A DNA stretch of 64,000 nucleotides from Companilactobacillus huachuanensis (GCF_005404815.1 NZ_BJDF01000013.1:27990-91989); one strand, 5' to 3'. Shown: positions 23,823 through 33,490, numbered from the stretch's first letter. A program made the numbers and translations. The notes: generated by a model from the letters alone, not told the origin.

Positions 23823-24689
23823 TTGAAAATTGATGCTGTAGTAGTCACGTTTAATCGACTTGAGAAGTTGAAAGAATGTTTAGATACTCTGATCACTTTT
23901 GATTTAAACAATATTTTTGTGATCGATAATGCTAGTACTGATGGAACTAAGGAATATTTGAAGAAGGTTTCTCAGATTCAATCGATTACGTTAGAAGAAA
24001 ATATCGGTGGTGCAGGTGGCTTTAACATTGGTATGAAACAATTCATTGAAAATAGTGACAGTGAATATCTCTGGATCATGGATGATGACACAATTCCTGA
24101 ACCTGGGGCTCTTGAATTATTAAGTAAGTCCTTTGTTGATAACAGTAAAATCGGCTTTGCAATCGGGCAGGTTTATTGGACTGATGGAACGTTGGCAAAA
24201 ATGAATTTGCCAGTCTTAGCAAGAAATCAACCAGTTGATTCAAGGATTCGTTGCATTGAAGAGGCCTCGTTTGTAGCGGTGATGTTCTCGCGTCAGGCCA
24301 TTGAAAAGTCAGGCTATCCAATCAGTGAATTTTTCATCTGGGGCGATGATGTCGAGTATACCAATCGAATAGTTAAGCAAGGCTTCCTCGGCGTACAAGT
24401 TATGGAAGCTCGAATCTTACACAAAATGGGCGAGAATGTTGGAATCAATATTTTAGATGAAAATTCTAATCAAAGTCGAGTTAAACGTTATTTTTACAAT
24501 TATCGGAATCGTCTGTACTTGAACCGTAAAAAGGGTGTTGTTGCAGTTTTGAGAGCATTATGTGGACGAGTAATCTGGGGATTTCGTATCATGTTTTCCA
24601 AAAATGAGTTTAAGCGATTGAAACTAAGTATTTTATGTAAAGGAACCTTAGCTGGCTTAACGTTCAATCCCAAAATTGAAAAATGTTAA
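23823..24689 (+). CDS. Glycosyltransferase family 2, galactofuranosyltransferase-like
   Basis: A 288-residue GT-A enzyme. Motifs are VVVTFNRLEKLKECLDTL at the start, NIGGAGGFNIGMK (about residue 62), WIMDDDTIPEPGAL with the DDD metal site (about 84) and FIWGDDVEYTNR (about 170), which contains the catalytic Asp pair. The IGGAGG pattern is typical of GlfT2-like enzymes that use UDP-galactofuranose, and glf lies two genes downstream. The AGGAGG at 23809-23814 is only two bases from ATG 23817 but eight from TTG 23823, so I prefer TTG. Confidence 0.85.
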   Translation: MKIDAVVVTFNRLEKLKECLDTLITFDLNNIFVIDNASTDGTKEYLKKVSQIQSITLEENIGGAGGFNIGMKQFIENSDSEYLWIMDDDTIPEPGALELLSKSFVDNSKIGFAIGQVYWTDGTLAKMNLPVLARNQPVDSRIRCIEEASFVAVMFSRQAIEKSGYPISEFFIWGDDVEYTNRIVKQGFLGVQVMEARILHKMGENVGINILDENSNQSRVKRYFYNYRNRLYLNRKKGVVAVLRALCGRVIWGFRIMFSKNEFKRLKLSILCKGTLAGLTFNPKIEKC

Positions 24690-25828
24690 CACAAAAACAA
24701 TTACAAAAACTTGATGGTTGGATATTTATTTTCGGTTATGTACTAGTTTTGGTCGCTGGAATTTTTAATTCATCGGCTTTTAATGAGTTATTACCAACGG
24801 ATGCCATTAACAAAATAGTGGTTGCGCTTGCTTTGGGATTATTCTTTTTAAAAATCTTTTTGAATGAATATCGCGTCAAGGAGTTGGGGGTCTACGTTGG
24901 AATACTAGTCATTTTGATCTTGTCATGGCGGCAATCGCAGAGTACTTCACTAGTTTCGATGTTTGTTTTCATGATTTCTAGTCGCAATGTCGATAGTCGT
25001 TTGATCAATAAAATTTACTTATTCATCTCAATTGGATTGATGATTGTGATTATTCTATCGGCTCTCAAAGGATTGATTCCAAATTACGTCTATTTTCGTG
25101 ATGGATTGTCACGAGCATCACTTGGAATTATTTATCCAACTGACTTTGCGGCTCACGTATTTTATATACTTGCGAGTTTGGCTTATCTTCGTCGAGAAAA
25201 ATTTAATTGGAAAGATTTTTTGTTCATTGTTGGAATTAGTTACTGGGTCTATCTTCAGACCAATGCCCGCCTGAACTTTGTCTGCAGTCTGTTGTTGGCA
25301 ATTGGGATGAATCTGGTTAAGTTTGATAGGAAAAATCATCTACAAAAAATTACGTGGTTGGCTCCAGTTATTGGTGCTACATTGATGATTTTTCTGACAT
25401 ATATATACAATCCTAGTAGCAGATTCCTAGATCTTTTGAATCATCTATTGTCAGGGCGCTTTTCAATTGTTAACGAGGTCATACATGAATATGGTATTCA
25501 TGCATTTGGTGGCAATATTCTTCAAAACGGCTTAGGTGGACCAACGGGATTGAATTTTAACGCCATGTACAGCAAGTACGTTTTCATCGATTCTTCGTAT
25601 TTACGTCTATTGCTGATGTACGGCGTGGTCAGCTTAATTGTCACCGTTACGATTATTTCGATGATGGTAAAAAAGACAACAGATCGATACTTGCTGGTGA
25701 TTCTCCTGGTCATTTTTATTTCCGGGGCAATTGAGAATCATATGCTCGAATTAGCTTATAATCCGTTTTTCTTAATCCTATTCATAGAATGTTTTAAACA
25801 AAAGAATTTAATAAAAGGAAGTGTGTAA
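24683..25828 (+). CDS. EPS repeat-unit polymerase (Wzy-like)
   Basis: A 381-residue integral membrane protein with about ten predicted helices and a large hydrophilic loop (about residues 240-290). It has little sequence identity to anything recognisable, which is usual for Wzy. It overlaps the upstream transferase by seven bases and ends one base into glf. The assignment rests on topology, position between the transferases and the flippase, and the absence of another polymerase candidate. Confidence 0.75.
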   Translation: MLTQKQLQKLDGWIFIFGYVLVLVAGIFNSSAFNELLPTDAINKIVVALALGLFFLKIFLNEYRVKELGVYVGILVILILSWRQSQSTSLVSMFVFMISSRNVDSRLINKIYLFISIGLMIVIILSALKGLIPNYVYFRDGLSRASLGIIYPTDFAAHVFYILASLAYLRREKFNWKDFLFIVGISYWVYLQTNARLNFVCSLLLAIGMNLVKFDRKNHLQKITWLAPVIGATLMIFLTYIYNPSSRFLDLLNHLLSGRFSIVNEVIHEYGIHAFGGNILQNGLGGPTGLNFNAMYSKYVFIDSSYLRLLLMYGVVSLIVTVTIISMMVKKTTDRYLLVILLVIFISGAIENHMLELAYNPFFLILFIECFKQKNLIKGSV

Positions 25829-26943
25829 TGAATTATTTAGTAGTTGGCTCAGGACTTTTTGGAGCAGTTTTTGCTCATGAGGCTGCCCAAAAGGGCCATT
25901 CAGTTAAGGTTATTGAAAAGAAATCTCATATTGGTGGGAATATTTATACCAAAGAGGTTGAGGGGATTCAAGTTCATCAATATGGAGCCCATATTTTCCA
26001 TACAAATATGAAAAATATTTGGGACTATGTGAATCAATTTGCGGACTTTAACAATTATATTAATAGTCCCATCGCAAATTATAATGGTGAAATTTATAAT
26101 TTGCCGTTCAATATGAACACCTTTAATAAGCTGTGGGGCGTTCTGACTCCTGCAGAGGCTCAAGCAAAAATTGCTGAACAGAAACAAATGTTTGATCTGG
26201 ATGGTGAACCAAAGAACTTGGAAGAACAAGCAATTTCTTTAATTGGACCAGACGTTTATCAAAAGTTGGTCAAAGGTTATACCGAAAAACAGTGGGGACA
26301 GTCAGCAAAGGATTTGCCAGCGTTCATCATTCGTCGTTTACCGGTGCGCTTTACATATGATAACAACTATTTTAACGACCCATATCAGGGAATTCCCATC
26401 GGTGGATATACACAGATTATTGAAAAGTTATTGGACCATGACTTGATTGAAGTAGAAACTGGGGTCGATTTTTTCAATCATCAAGAAGAGTATTTACAAT
26501 CTGATGCAAAAATCATTTTTACGGGTATGATTGACCAATTCTTCAATTATCAATTAGGAGAATTAGAATATCGAAGTCTCCGCTTTGAAACTGAAGTTTT
26601 GGATCAAGAAAACTATCAAGGTAATGCGGTAGTCAACTATACCGATTCTAAAACGCCTTTTACAAGAATTATTGAGCATAAGCATTTTGAATTTGGAAAA
26701 GACAATCAGAATAAGACTGTAATTACCCGGGAATATCCTAAAGATTGGCATCGTGGTGATGATCCTTATTATCCGGTCAACAACCAACGTAACAAGGAAT
26801 TGTATGCGGAATATGTACAATTGGCACAGTCTAATTATCCGCAAGTATTATTCGGTGGCCGTTTGGGACAATATCGTTATTACAATATGGACCAAACTAT
26901 CGCTGCTGCCTTACAAGCCGTTAAGAATGAATTTGGAGAATAG
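25828..26943 (+). CDS. glf: UDP-galactopyranose mutase
   Basis: A 371-residue FAD enzyme interconverting UDP-galactopyranose and UDP-galactofuranose. The FAD motif is YLVVGSGLFGAVFAHEAA (about residue 3-20), followed by the family blocks HIGGNIYT, YGAHIFHT (about 52), GYTEKQWG (about 150) and GGRLGQYRYYNMDQ near the C-terminus. It shows that the polymer contains galactofuranose. AAGGAAG lies before the ATG. Confidence 0.96.
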   Translation: MNYLVVGSGLFGAVFAHEAAQKGHSVKVIEKKSHIGGNIYTKEVEGIQVHQYGAHIFHTNMKNIWDYVNQFADFNNYINSPIANYNGEIYNLPFNMNTFNKLWGVLTPAEAQAKIAEQKQMFDLDGEPKNLEEQAISLIGPDVYQKLVKGYTEKQWGQSAKDLPAFIIRRLPVRFTYDNNYFNDPYQGIPIGGYTQIIEKLLDHDLIEVETGVDFFNHQEEYLQSDAKIIFTGMIDQFFNYQLGELEYRSLRFETEVLDQENYQGNAVVNYTDSKTPFTRIIEHKHFEFGKDNQNKTVITREYPKDWHRGDDPYYPVNNQRNKELYAEYVQLAQSNYPQVLFGGRLGQYRYYNMDQTIAAALQAVKNEFGE

Positions 26944-26948
26944 ATTAG

Positions 26949-28376
26949 ATGCGTGTTGTTAAAAACTATCTTTACAATGCTTTTTATCAAGTGTTTATTC
27001 TGATAGTTCCATTAATAACGACTCCATATTTGGCTCGAGTACTGGGTCCTAAAGGTGTGGGTATCAACGCCTATACCAATTCAATTGTTCAATATTTCAT
27101 CCTATTTGGAAGTATCGGTGTTAGCTTATATGGAAATCGTCAGATAGCTTTTGTCAGGGATGATCAAGCTAAATTAACTAAAACTTTCTACGAGATTTTC
27201 TTACTGCGTTTAGGAATGATTTTGATAGCTGGGTTGGTCTTTGGCGTATTTATCTTATGGACTCCAGAATATAAATTATTTTATTTGATGCAGGCGGTAT
27301 CCCTGTTGGCAGCAGCCTTTGATATTTCTTGGTTTTTCATTGGAGTTGAAAATTTTGCAGTGACAGTTTTGCGGAGTTTAGTTATTAGAATTTTGACATT
27401 GATAAGTATTTTTATGTTTGTCAAAACAGCAAATGACTTAGCAACTTATATTCTGATTTTGTCACTATCGCTGTTATTCGGAAACTTACTTTTATTTCCA
27501 AGTTTGTCCAAGTATTTGGGGAAAATATCATTCAAGACTTTGCGATTAGGAAGGCATTTCTGGCCGGCAATGGTGCTATTTATTCCTCAAATTGCAACGC
27601 AGATTTATTTGGTTCTGAATAAAACAATGTTAGGATCAATGATTTCTATACAGTCAGCAGGATATTTTGATCAGTCAGATAAGATGATCAAGGTAGTTTT
27701 GGCAATTGTAACAGCGACTGGAACGGTGATGTTGCCACATGTAGCACATGCTTTTGCTAAAGGTGACCATGAGAAAACTCGTGAATGTTTGTATCAGAGT
27801 TTTTCTTTTGTAACGGCGTTATCAGTGCCAATGACGTTTGGTCTGGCAGCCGTTACGTCGAAGTTTGTTCCGTTGTTTTTTACTCAACAATTTATCAGTG
27901 TAGCGCCAATTATGATGATTGAATCAGTAGTCATTTTATTGATTGCTTGGAGTAATGCTTTGGGATTGCAATATTTGTTACCAACAAAGCAAAATAGAGC
28001 TTTTAGTATCTCAGTAATTATTGGCGCTGTGGTCAATCTAATTGTCAATATTCCATTAATTATGCTTTACGGAGCAATTGGAGCTGCTATTGCTACGGTT
28101 ATATCGGAAGTAGCGGTGACTGGCTATCAGATGTGGAGTGTTCGCAAACAAATTAGTTATCGCCAGTTATTCTCTGATATTCACAAGTATTTGTTGGCCG
28201 GAATATTAATGTTCGGAGTAATTTTTAAATTAGATAGTGTACTTGCATCAAGCTGTTTTGCCCTGATAGGAGAAATCTTTATCGGAGTAGTAGTTTATTT
28301 AATATTAATAGTGATTTTTAAAGTTGAATTAGTGAATAAGTTGAGGAAAAGATTGAAACATGCAGAAGAAGACTAA
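26949..28376 (+). CDS. Polysaccharide flippase (Wzx, MATE/PST type)
   Basis: A 475-residue membrane protein with 12-14 helices. The opening NYLYNAFYQVFILIVPLITTPYLARVLGPKGVG covers residues about 5-37, in the typical Wzx pattern. It moves the lipid-linked repeating unit across the membrane to the polymerase. GGAG lies ten bases upstream of ATG. Its last 17 bases overlap the LCP gene. Confidence 0.92.
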   Translation: MRVVKNYLYNAFYQVFILIVPLITTPYLARVLGPKGVGINAYTNSIVQYFILFGSIGVSLYGNRQIAFVRDDQAKLTKTFYEIFLLRLGMILIAGLVFGVFILWTPEYKLFYLMQAVSLLAAAFDISWFFIGVENFAVTVLRSLVIRILTLISIFMFVKTANDLATYILILSLSLLFGNLLLFPSLSKYLGKISFKTLRLGRHFWPAMVLFIPQIATQIYLVLNKTMLGSMISIQSAGYFDQSDKMIKVVLAIVTATGTVMLPHVAHAFAKGDHEKTRECLYQSFSFVTALSVPMTFGLAAVTSKFVPLFFTQQFISVAPIMMIESVVILLIAWSNALGLQYLLPTKQNRAFSISVIIGAVVNLIVNIPLIMLYGAIGAAIATVISEVAVTGYQMWSVRKQISYRQLFSDIHKYLLAGILMFGVIFKLDSVLASSCFALIGEIFIGVVVYLILIVIFKVELVNKLRKRLKHAEED

Positions 28377-29316
28377 AAAACACGTTTTAGGATATACCTT
28401 GATTATTTTTATTTTATTTCTAATCTTTGGTAGTACAGCCTACGGAATGAGTCGATATCGTGGTGTAAAGAAGGCAATTGACAGCACTTATCATGATTCC
28501 GGTGTGAAAAAGCAACGTAACGGTGCAGATCAATTGAAAAATAAACGCCCAATTTCAATTCTCTTAATGGGAACTGATACCGGTGCCTTAGGTCGAAATG
28601 ATCGTGGCCGTACTGATAGTATGATGGTTATAACGTTACAACCAAATAAGCATAAGACGACAATTACTAGTGTCCCGCGTGATACTGCGGTTAATATTCC
28701 AGGTTATGGGCGTCCGTCAAAAATCAATGCTGCCTATTCAATGGGGCAGGCAAAAATGGCTATCACTGCTGTACAAAAGCTTTTGAATATCCCGATTGAT
28801 TTTTATATTTTGATAAATATGGGTGGTATGGAGAAGGTTATTGACGAAGTTGGTGGTGTCGAAGTAACACCAACTTTGGATTTTGAATATGAAGGCTATA
28901 GTTTTAATAAGGATCAGAAAACGCTCGTGGACGGGAAAAAAGCTTTGGCCTATACCCGAATGCGTCACGATGATCCAGATGTTGACTATGGGCGCCAAGC
29001 TAGGCAACGTGCTGTTTTGACTGCTTTAGTATTGAAGAGTACTTCGATTGCAACCTTGTTAAATCAAGATTTCGTTGATTCATTGTCAGGCCAGACACAA
29101 ACAGATATGACTTTCGAAGATTTTAAAAATATTACTCAGAAATATCATTTAGCCCGTAAAGAGATTAATCAAACTCACTTACAAGGCGAAAGTACTGAGA
29201 TTGATAATCAGAGTATGGAAGTCGTTGATCAATCTGAATTACAGCGAGTAACCGATCTTATTCGGGACAACTTAGGGTTGGATCCAGCACCTACTGGAAC
29301 TATTGAATATCGTTAA
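28360..29316 (+). CDS. LytR-CpsA-Psr family ligase
   Basis: A 318-residue protein with one N-terminal membrane helix (about 8-28) and an extracellular LCP domain. Key residues are seen in ILLMGTDTG, NDRGRTDSMMVITL (the Asp and Arg pyrophosphate contacts, about residue 80-93), TSVPRDTAVNIPGYG and the late YTRMRHDDPDVDYGRQARQR. It is expected to transfer the finished EPS from its lipid carrier to peptidoglycan. It is the last gene of the cluster. Confidence 0.92.
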   Translation: MQKKTKKHVLGYTLIIFILFLIFGSTAYGMSRYRGVKKAIDSTYHDSGVKKQRNGADQLKNKRPISILLMGTDTGALGRNDRGRTDSMMVITLQPNKHKTTITSVPRDTAVNIPGYGRPSKINAAYSMGQAKMAITAVQKLLNIPIDFYILINMGGMEKVIDEVGGVEVTPTLDFEYEGYSFNKDQKTLVDGKKALAYTRMRHDDPDVDYGRQARQRAVLTALVLKSTSIATLLNQDFVDSLSGQTQTDMTFEDFKNITQKYHLARKEINQTHLQGESTEIDNQSMEVVDQSELQRVTDLIRDNLGLDPAPTGTIEYR

Positions 29317-29353
29317 AGAATAGGTCAGAGAATCAATTTAAATAAATTAGTAA

Positions 29354-29662
29354 CTTAAAGGTTGAAAGTTTAGGTAAGTATGCCGTATGCCGTTTCCAGA
29401 GCTGAGAGTATTCAATTGCTGTGCGGAACGGCCCGAGCCAAAATACGGTCTCGGACCTCGGTTGAAGCCTCGCAAAACCCGCGAGTTTTCAACGCGCCCG
29501 GTGGTGTAATTGAATACTCTCAGCTCTTCCAACTAGTTTATTTTTTTAACGACAGTAATAATAAAACGGCAAACGAATACTTATGATTATTTAAATAAGT
29601 AAGCTCTAGACATGTAACGAGAACGGTTATATTAATTGTTCACTTTTCAACCTTTAGCTATT
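29354..29662 (+). repeat. Structured repeat copy 7, type A, P4 hairpin lost
   Basis: The left TIR-like AAAGGTTGAAAG and right TTTTCAACCTTTAGC are both intact and are inverted copies of each other. The start shows a 7-bp tandem duplication (TATGCCG twice). After GGTGGTGTAATT the sequence jumps directly into the 3' arm of P1, so the P4 stem is deleted while P1, P2 and P3 are kept. Confidence 0.88.
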
Positions 29663-29685
29663 GGAATAATTGGTGTTAAGAAAAA

Positions 29686-29737
29686 AGAAGTCATTTTTCA
29701 CTTGAAAATTTTGTGTGAAAAAATAACTTCTTTTTTT
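29686..29737 (+). terminator. Terminator of the EPS cluster
   Basis: A hairpin AGAAGTCATTTTTCAC / GTGTGAAAAAATAACTTCT followed by T7. The stretch from 29738 to 30028 is AT-rich; it holds a small hairpin TACTAAG/CTTAGTA (about 29844-29866) and no gene or recognised riboswitch. Confidence 0.85.
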
Positions 29738-30028
29738 ATGGTTTCTAATTAAACAATACAAGAACAATATAAGACAGGAAATCTTTTGCTTTTATAACGA
29801 AACTTGAGGAAGAGGGATAAGAAACATGCCACTTTTATTCTTACTAAGGTCTAAAAGAACTTAGTAGTATTTGAAAATCACAAAAAATAAAAAAATTTTT
29901 GAAAAGAATTACAAAAAAGTTCGCACATATAAGTGAATTATAAGTAAAATAATGGTGCAAGCTTATCTTAAATGGATTGAGGAAGACAAAAGAAAGAGAA
30001 ATCTGTTGATAATATAATTTTTATCGGT

Positions 30029-30856
30029 ATGGTTTTAATCTTAATTTATCAATATACTTTGCTATATTTGAGTGTAATTGATGGGTCTTGGATAAATTTT
30101 CTGATCGTATCGGCAGTATTCATTCTAGGTTTAATGCTAGGTCGTACTACTTACATAATTTTGGGAAGTGTTTTGTCATTTGTTAGTATGTGTGCTGGGG
30201 CATTTATGTTAGTTCTGCCTTATACGCGGCTGATGTATTTTTGGCCAGCAATCGCCTTGTTGACAATCACACCAATGACGACCTATTGGATGTATCTGCT
30301 ATACCATCAGATTTTAAGACGGAAGGCTTTGTCACAAGAGCTAGAGCAGTTGCAAAAAAACAAGCCTGATTTGGAAGTTCTTACGGGAGCATTAAATGAA
30401 CGTGCATTGAATATTGCGGTAGCTCGAGAATTGAAACTGGTTTTTTACCATGAAGAAGATTATCGCTTTACTTTGACAATGGTCAAAATTGATTTTCTGG
30501 AAAGCATTATTAATTTCTTAGGAAAACAGCGTTTCAACAGTTTGTTGCGGACAACGTCAGAACACTTGATAGGAATGCTGTTTACAACCGATACGCTTTA
30601 TTATATTGGGACAGGTCGATTCGTAATTCTATCACCAATGTTGGGGACAGATAACGCCCCAATCATGAAACAAAAAATTAAAGACCATATCAACGATATA
30701 GCCGAAGAGTTCGGATTAGCTCGTAATGCCTTGGTTTTACGTATGGGCCAAATTACGTACTCGTCACAAGACAGGGTTAAGAATCGTAACGTTGAAGATA
30801 CGCTAGAACAACTTGAACGTAGCGCTGAGACTGATATTGTAAAAGAATACTTATAG
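30029..30856 (+). CDS. Membrane protein with degenerate GGDEF domain
   Basis: A 275-residue protein. About four membrane helices (residues 1-95) are followed by a short coiled segment and a GGDEF-like domain (about 112-265). The active-site signature reads YYIGTGRFVIL where a cyclase has GGDEF, and no RxxD inhibitory site stands before it. It should therefore not make cyclic di-GMP. It heads a row with a small membrane protein, a processive transferase and a GH8 enzyme, so I infer a structural or regulatory subunit of that synthase. No good ribosome site precedes ATG 30029, and the true start is uncertain. Confidence 0.7.
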   Translation: MVLILIYQYTLLYLSVIDGSWINFLIVSAVFILGLMLGRTTYIILGSVLSFVSMCAGAFMLVLPYTRLMYFWPAIALLTITPMTTYWMYLLYHQILRRKALSQELEQLQKNKPDLEVLTGALNERALNIAVARELKLVFYHEEDYRFTLTMVKIDFLESIINFLGKQRFNSLLRTTSEHLIGMLFTTDTLYYIGTGRFVILSPMLGTDNAPIMKQKIKDHINDIAEEFGLARNALVLRMGQITYSSQDRVKNRNVEDTLEQLERSAETDIVKEYL

Positions 30857-30867
30857 GAAGTGATCAA

Positions 30868-31020
30868 ATGGCATTAGGAAGTTTTGCATGGCTATTTCCA
30901 GTTAGTTTGATCGTTACAATTGTTTTTGGAATCGTTGTTGTAGTGTTATCAATTTGCTGGTGGGTAATTTTTAAGAAAACTATCCGTTGCTTTAATACGG
31001 AGGACAAGCGTCATGATTGA
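30868..31020 (+). CDS. Small membrane protein of the synthase operon (50 aa)
   Basis: A 50-residue frame from ATG 30868 with AGGAAG seven bases upstream. Residues 8-34 form one strong hydrophobic helix (FPVSLIVTIVFGIVVVVLSI), followed by a basic tail. It starts 11 bases after the GGDEF-like gene and overlaps the transferase start by eight bases, so it is translationally coupled on both sides. It is probably a small subunit of the polysaccharide synthase. I do not know a family name. Confidence 0.65.
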   Translation: MALGSFAWLFPVSLIVTIVFGIVVVVLSICWWVIFKKTIRCFNTEDKRHD

Positions 31021-32311
31021 CTGGTTATATGTGATTGCGATTATCACAATCTGGCTCTCTACCGTTATGACTATCGTGACTCTTAGTGGTGGTATTATCT
31101 TTATTTTTAAACATATGCGTCATACTGACATTGACAATCTATCACCTTTGAAACGCTATCCGAAAGTAACACTTGTGGTTCCAGCTCACAATGAGGAACT
31201 AGTTATTCAAGATACGGTCAAAGCAATTTTAAATTTGAACTATCCTAAGGATCGGGTGGAATTATTAGTTTATGCTGATAATTGTAATGATAAGACAGCG
31301 GATCGAGTTCGAGAATTGATGATGATGCCAGTGTATATCAATAATAATTTCCGAGTAATCGAACGGACTGGTACTGGTGGTAAGGCCGGGGTTCTAAATG
31401 ATGCACTGAAAATTTCTACTGGCGAATATTTAGGTGTTTATGATGCTGATGCAGCACCGGAAAAGAATGCACTATATTTCTTAGTTGAAAAGATTTTAGA
31501 GGATCCCGAGCGTTATGCTGCTGCTTTTGGCCGGAATAAAACTCGGAATTATCAACAAAATTTTTTATCACGTTGTATTAATTTGGAAATAGTTAATACG
31601 CAGAGAATTCAACATACTGGCTTGTGGCAGTTATTTAAAATTGGTCGAATACCAGGAACTAACTTTATTATTAATAAAAAAATCGTCCAGTCGATTGGTG
31701 GTTGGAACAACGGGGCTTTAACTGAAGACACGGCCATTTCATTTAGTCTTATGCGTGAGGGAAAGTTGATTGCATTAGCACACAGAGCTGAGGCTTTTCA
31801 ACAAGAACCTGAAACACTGTTTGCCTATTATAACCAGCGGAAGCGTTGGGCTCGTGGCAACTATGAGGTTATTTTAGATAATATGAAACACCTATTTGAC
31901 AAAACGCCTTGGCGAATTAAATTAGAAGTCGGTTATTACCTCTGTACATTTTTCTGGTTTAATGCAGCAATCATTATTTCCAACGTGATTTTTTTGATTA
32001 ATATAGGACTCGGTGGCGCACGGGTGATTTTTCCACAATTACATCAATTGGTATCCTTAGGTGCACCATTGTCGATATTGTTTATGGTTAATTGGCTACT
32101 GATGTTTTTCTTATATTTATTGCAAATGAATATTGCATTGGCTAGCGATTATGGACAAGCGACGGTAACCAACTTTTTTTACACACTGATTTCGTACTTT
32201 ACGTATGCACAACTCTTTGTAGTCGTCTCAATCGTTGCTATTTATGACATGTTACGGGATAAACTTACGGGACAAAAACATACAAAGTGGTATAAGACTC
32301 AACGATTTTGA
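31013..32311 (+). CDS. Processive family 2 glycosyltransferase (synthase)
   Basis: A 432-residue membrane synthase. One helix at the N-terminus is followed by the GT-A catalytic domain with VTLVVPAHNEE (about 53), GKAGVLNDAL (about 125) and VYDADAAPE (about 143, the DxD). It also contains LTEDTAISF (about 240, catalytic base) and NQRKRWARGNYE (about 276, the QxxRW processivity motif). Three to four C-terminal helices follow. This is the plan of PgaC/BcsA-like beta-glycan synthases. GACAAGCG and GGAGG precede ATG 31013. Confidence 0.9.
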   Translation: MIDWLYVIAIITIWLSTVMTIVTLSGGIIFIFKHMRHTDIDNLSPLKRYPKVTLVVPAHNEELVIQDTVKAILNLNYPKDRVELLVYADNCNDKTADRVRELMMMPVYINNNFRVIERTGTGGKAGVLNDALKISTGEYLGVYDADAAPEKNALYFLVEKILEDPERYAAAFGRNKTRNYQQNFLSRCINLEIVNTQRIQHTGLWQLFKIGRIPGTNFIINKKIVQSIGGWNNGALTEDTAISFSLMREGKLIALAHRAEAFQQEPETLFAYYNQRKRWARGNYEVILDNMKHLFDKTPWRIKLEVGYYLCTFFWFNAAIIISNVIFLINIGLGGARVIFPQLHQLVSLGAPLSILFMVNWLLMFFLYLLQMNIALASDYGQATVTNFFYTLISYFTYAQLFVVVSIVAIYDMLRDKLTGQKHTKWYKTQRF

Positions 32312-32326
32312 TTGGAGACTGGTAAA

Positions 32327-33490
32327 ATGAGGCATCACAAGTATCAATGGTTAATTAGTGGACTAATAATCTTGGTGGCATTTGCGATTGGTATAGCAGT
32401 TTATAATACCTACTCGCCAAGAAGTACCTCCAATGTCAGTACAACGGTCGTGAAGGAACACTATCAGACTTGGACAAAAGCTTATCTACGTGGCAACAAG
32501 CAGCAAAAATTTGTCAAAACTAATAAGGGTACTAAGGATCAGACGCTTTCCGAAGCTCAGGGTTATGGGATGTTAATTACTGTCATGGCTGCACAACAAG
32601 GCTTTGGCAGTCAGAAAACATTTAATCAGTTAACTCGTTATTATATGAGACATGAAATTAGCTCTCAGAATCCATTGATGGCTTGGCGTCAAAATCATAA
32701 AGGCATTGCTATGGTCAGTACTAAGGCGGAAAAGACCAGTGCAACAGATGGTGATTTGGATATTGCATATGCCTTGATTTTGGCGGATGAACGTTGGGGT
32801 AGTAAGGGTGAATTGAAGTATAACCAACTTGCTAAAAGATTACTAAGTGCAATTAAATCTAAAGAAATCAATTCGACAACTAAATTGCCTAAAGTTGGCG
32901 ACTGGGCTACTGGTCCTAAGTCGGCTACAGTGGTTCGGACTTCAGATTTAATGACCGCCTATTTTCGCAAATTTGCCAGCTATACCAATGATGGCAGTTG
33001 GACAAAAGTTGCCCAAAATAGTCAAATATTGCTGAAGAAATTGAGCAATCAGCAGGGAACTGGTTTGATGGCTGATTTTGTAACTGTTAGAAGTTCACAG
33101 CTAAAGACCGGTACTATCGGTTCTAAGGAGGTTGCCTCTGAACACGACAATCAGTATGGTTTTAATGCCTGTCGAATTCCTTGGCGAGTAGCTTATGATT
33201 ATCAGCTTTATCACAGTCAAACTAGTAAACAGATTGTAAGGAAGATGTGTAGATTCTTTGCTGATCAAAAACAAATCACGGCTATTTATACGTTAAGTGG
33301 AAAACCTGTTGAAAGTTATTCTAATGCAGCTTTTACTACACCAATAGTATATGCAGCTCAGGTAGTTGGAAATCCAGAACTAAAAAGTCGTTATATCCAA
33401 GTATTGACTGGTAAGATGTCGAAAACGGAATATTATCCCGCCACGATACAGATGGCAACACTTTTGGCTAGTAGTAATATTGGAAAATAA
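32327..33490 (+). CDS. Glycoside hydrolase family 8 protein
   Basis: A 387-residue exported or membrane-anchored enzyme with an N-terminal hydrophobic helix (about 8-28). The GH8 acid is in TLSEAQGYGMLITV (about residue 75) and the base in SATDGDLDIAYAL (about 140). It also contains ACRIPWRVAYDY (about 290), and the length fits BcsZ/PssZ-type enzymes. It trims or processes the polymer made by the preceding synthase. ATG 32327 is chosen; the TTG at 32312 lacks support. It ends at a strong terminator. Confidence 0.9.
   Translation: MRHHKYQWLISGLIILVAFAIGIAVYNTYSPRSTSNVSTTVVKEHYQTWTKAYLRGNKQQKFVKTNKGTKDQTLSEAQGYGMLITVMAAQQGFGSQKTFNQLTRYYMRHEISSQNPLMAWRQNHKGIAMVSTKAEKTSATDGDLDIAYALILADERWGSKGELKYNQLAKRLLSAIKSKEINSTTKLPKVGDWATGPKSATVVRTSDLMTAYFRKFASYTNDGSWTKVAQNSQILLKKLSNQQGTGLMADFVTVRSSQLKTGTIGSKEVASEHDNQYGFNACRIPWRVAYDYQLYHSQTSKQIVRKMCRFFADQKQITAIYTLSGKPVESYSNAAFTTPIVYAAQVVGNPELKSRYIQVLTGKMSKTEYYPATIQMATLLASSNIGK

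Noticed and set aside
29738..30028. Possible cyclic di-GMP riboswitch before the GGDEF-like gene
   Set aside because: No GEMM-type conserved blocks are seen; only a small hairpin and AT-rich DNA.
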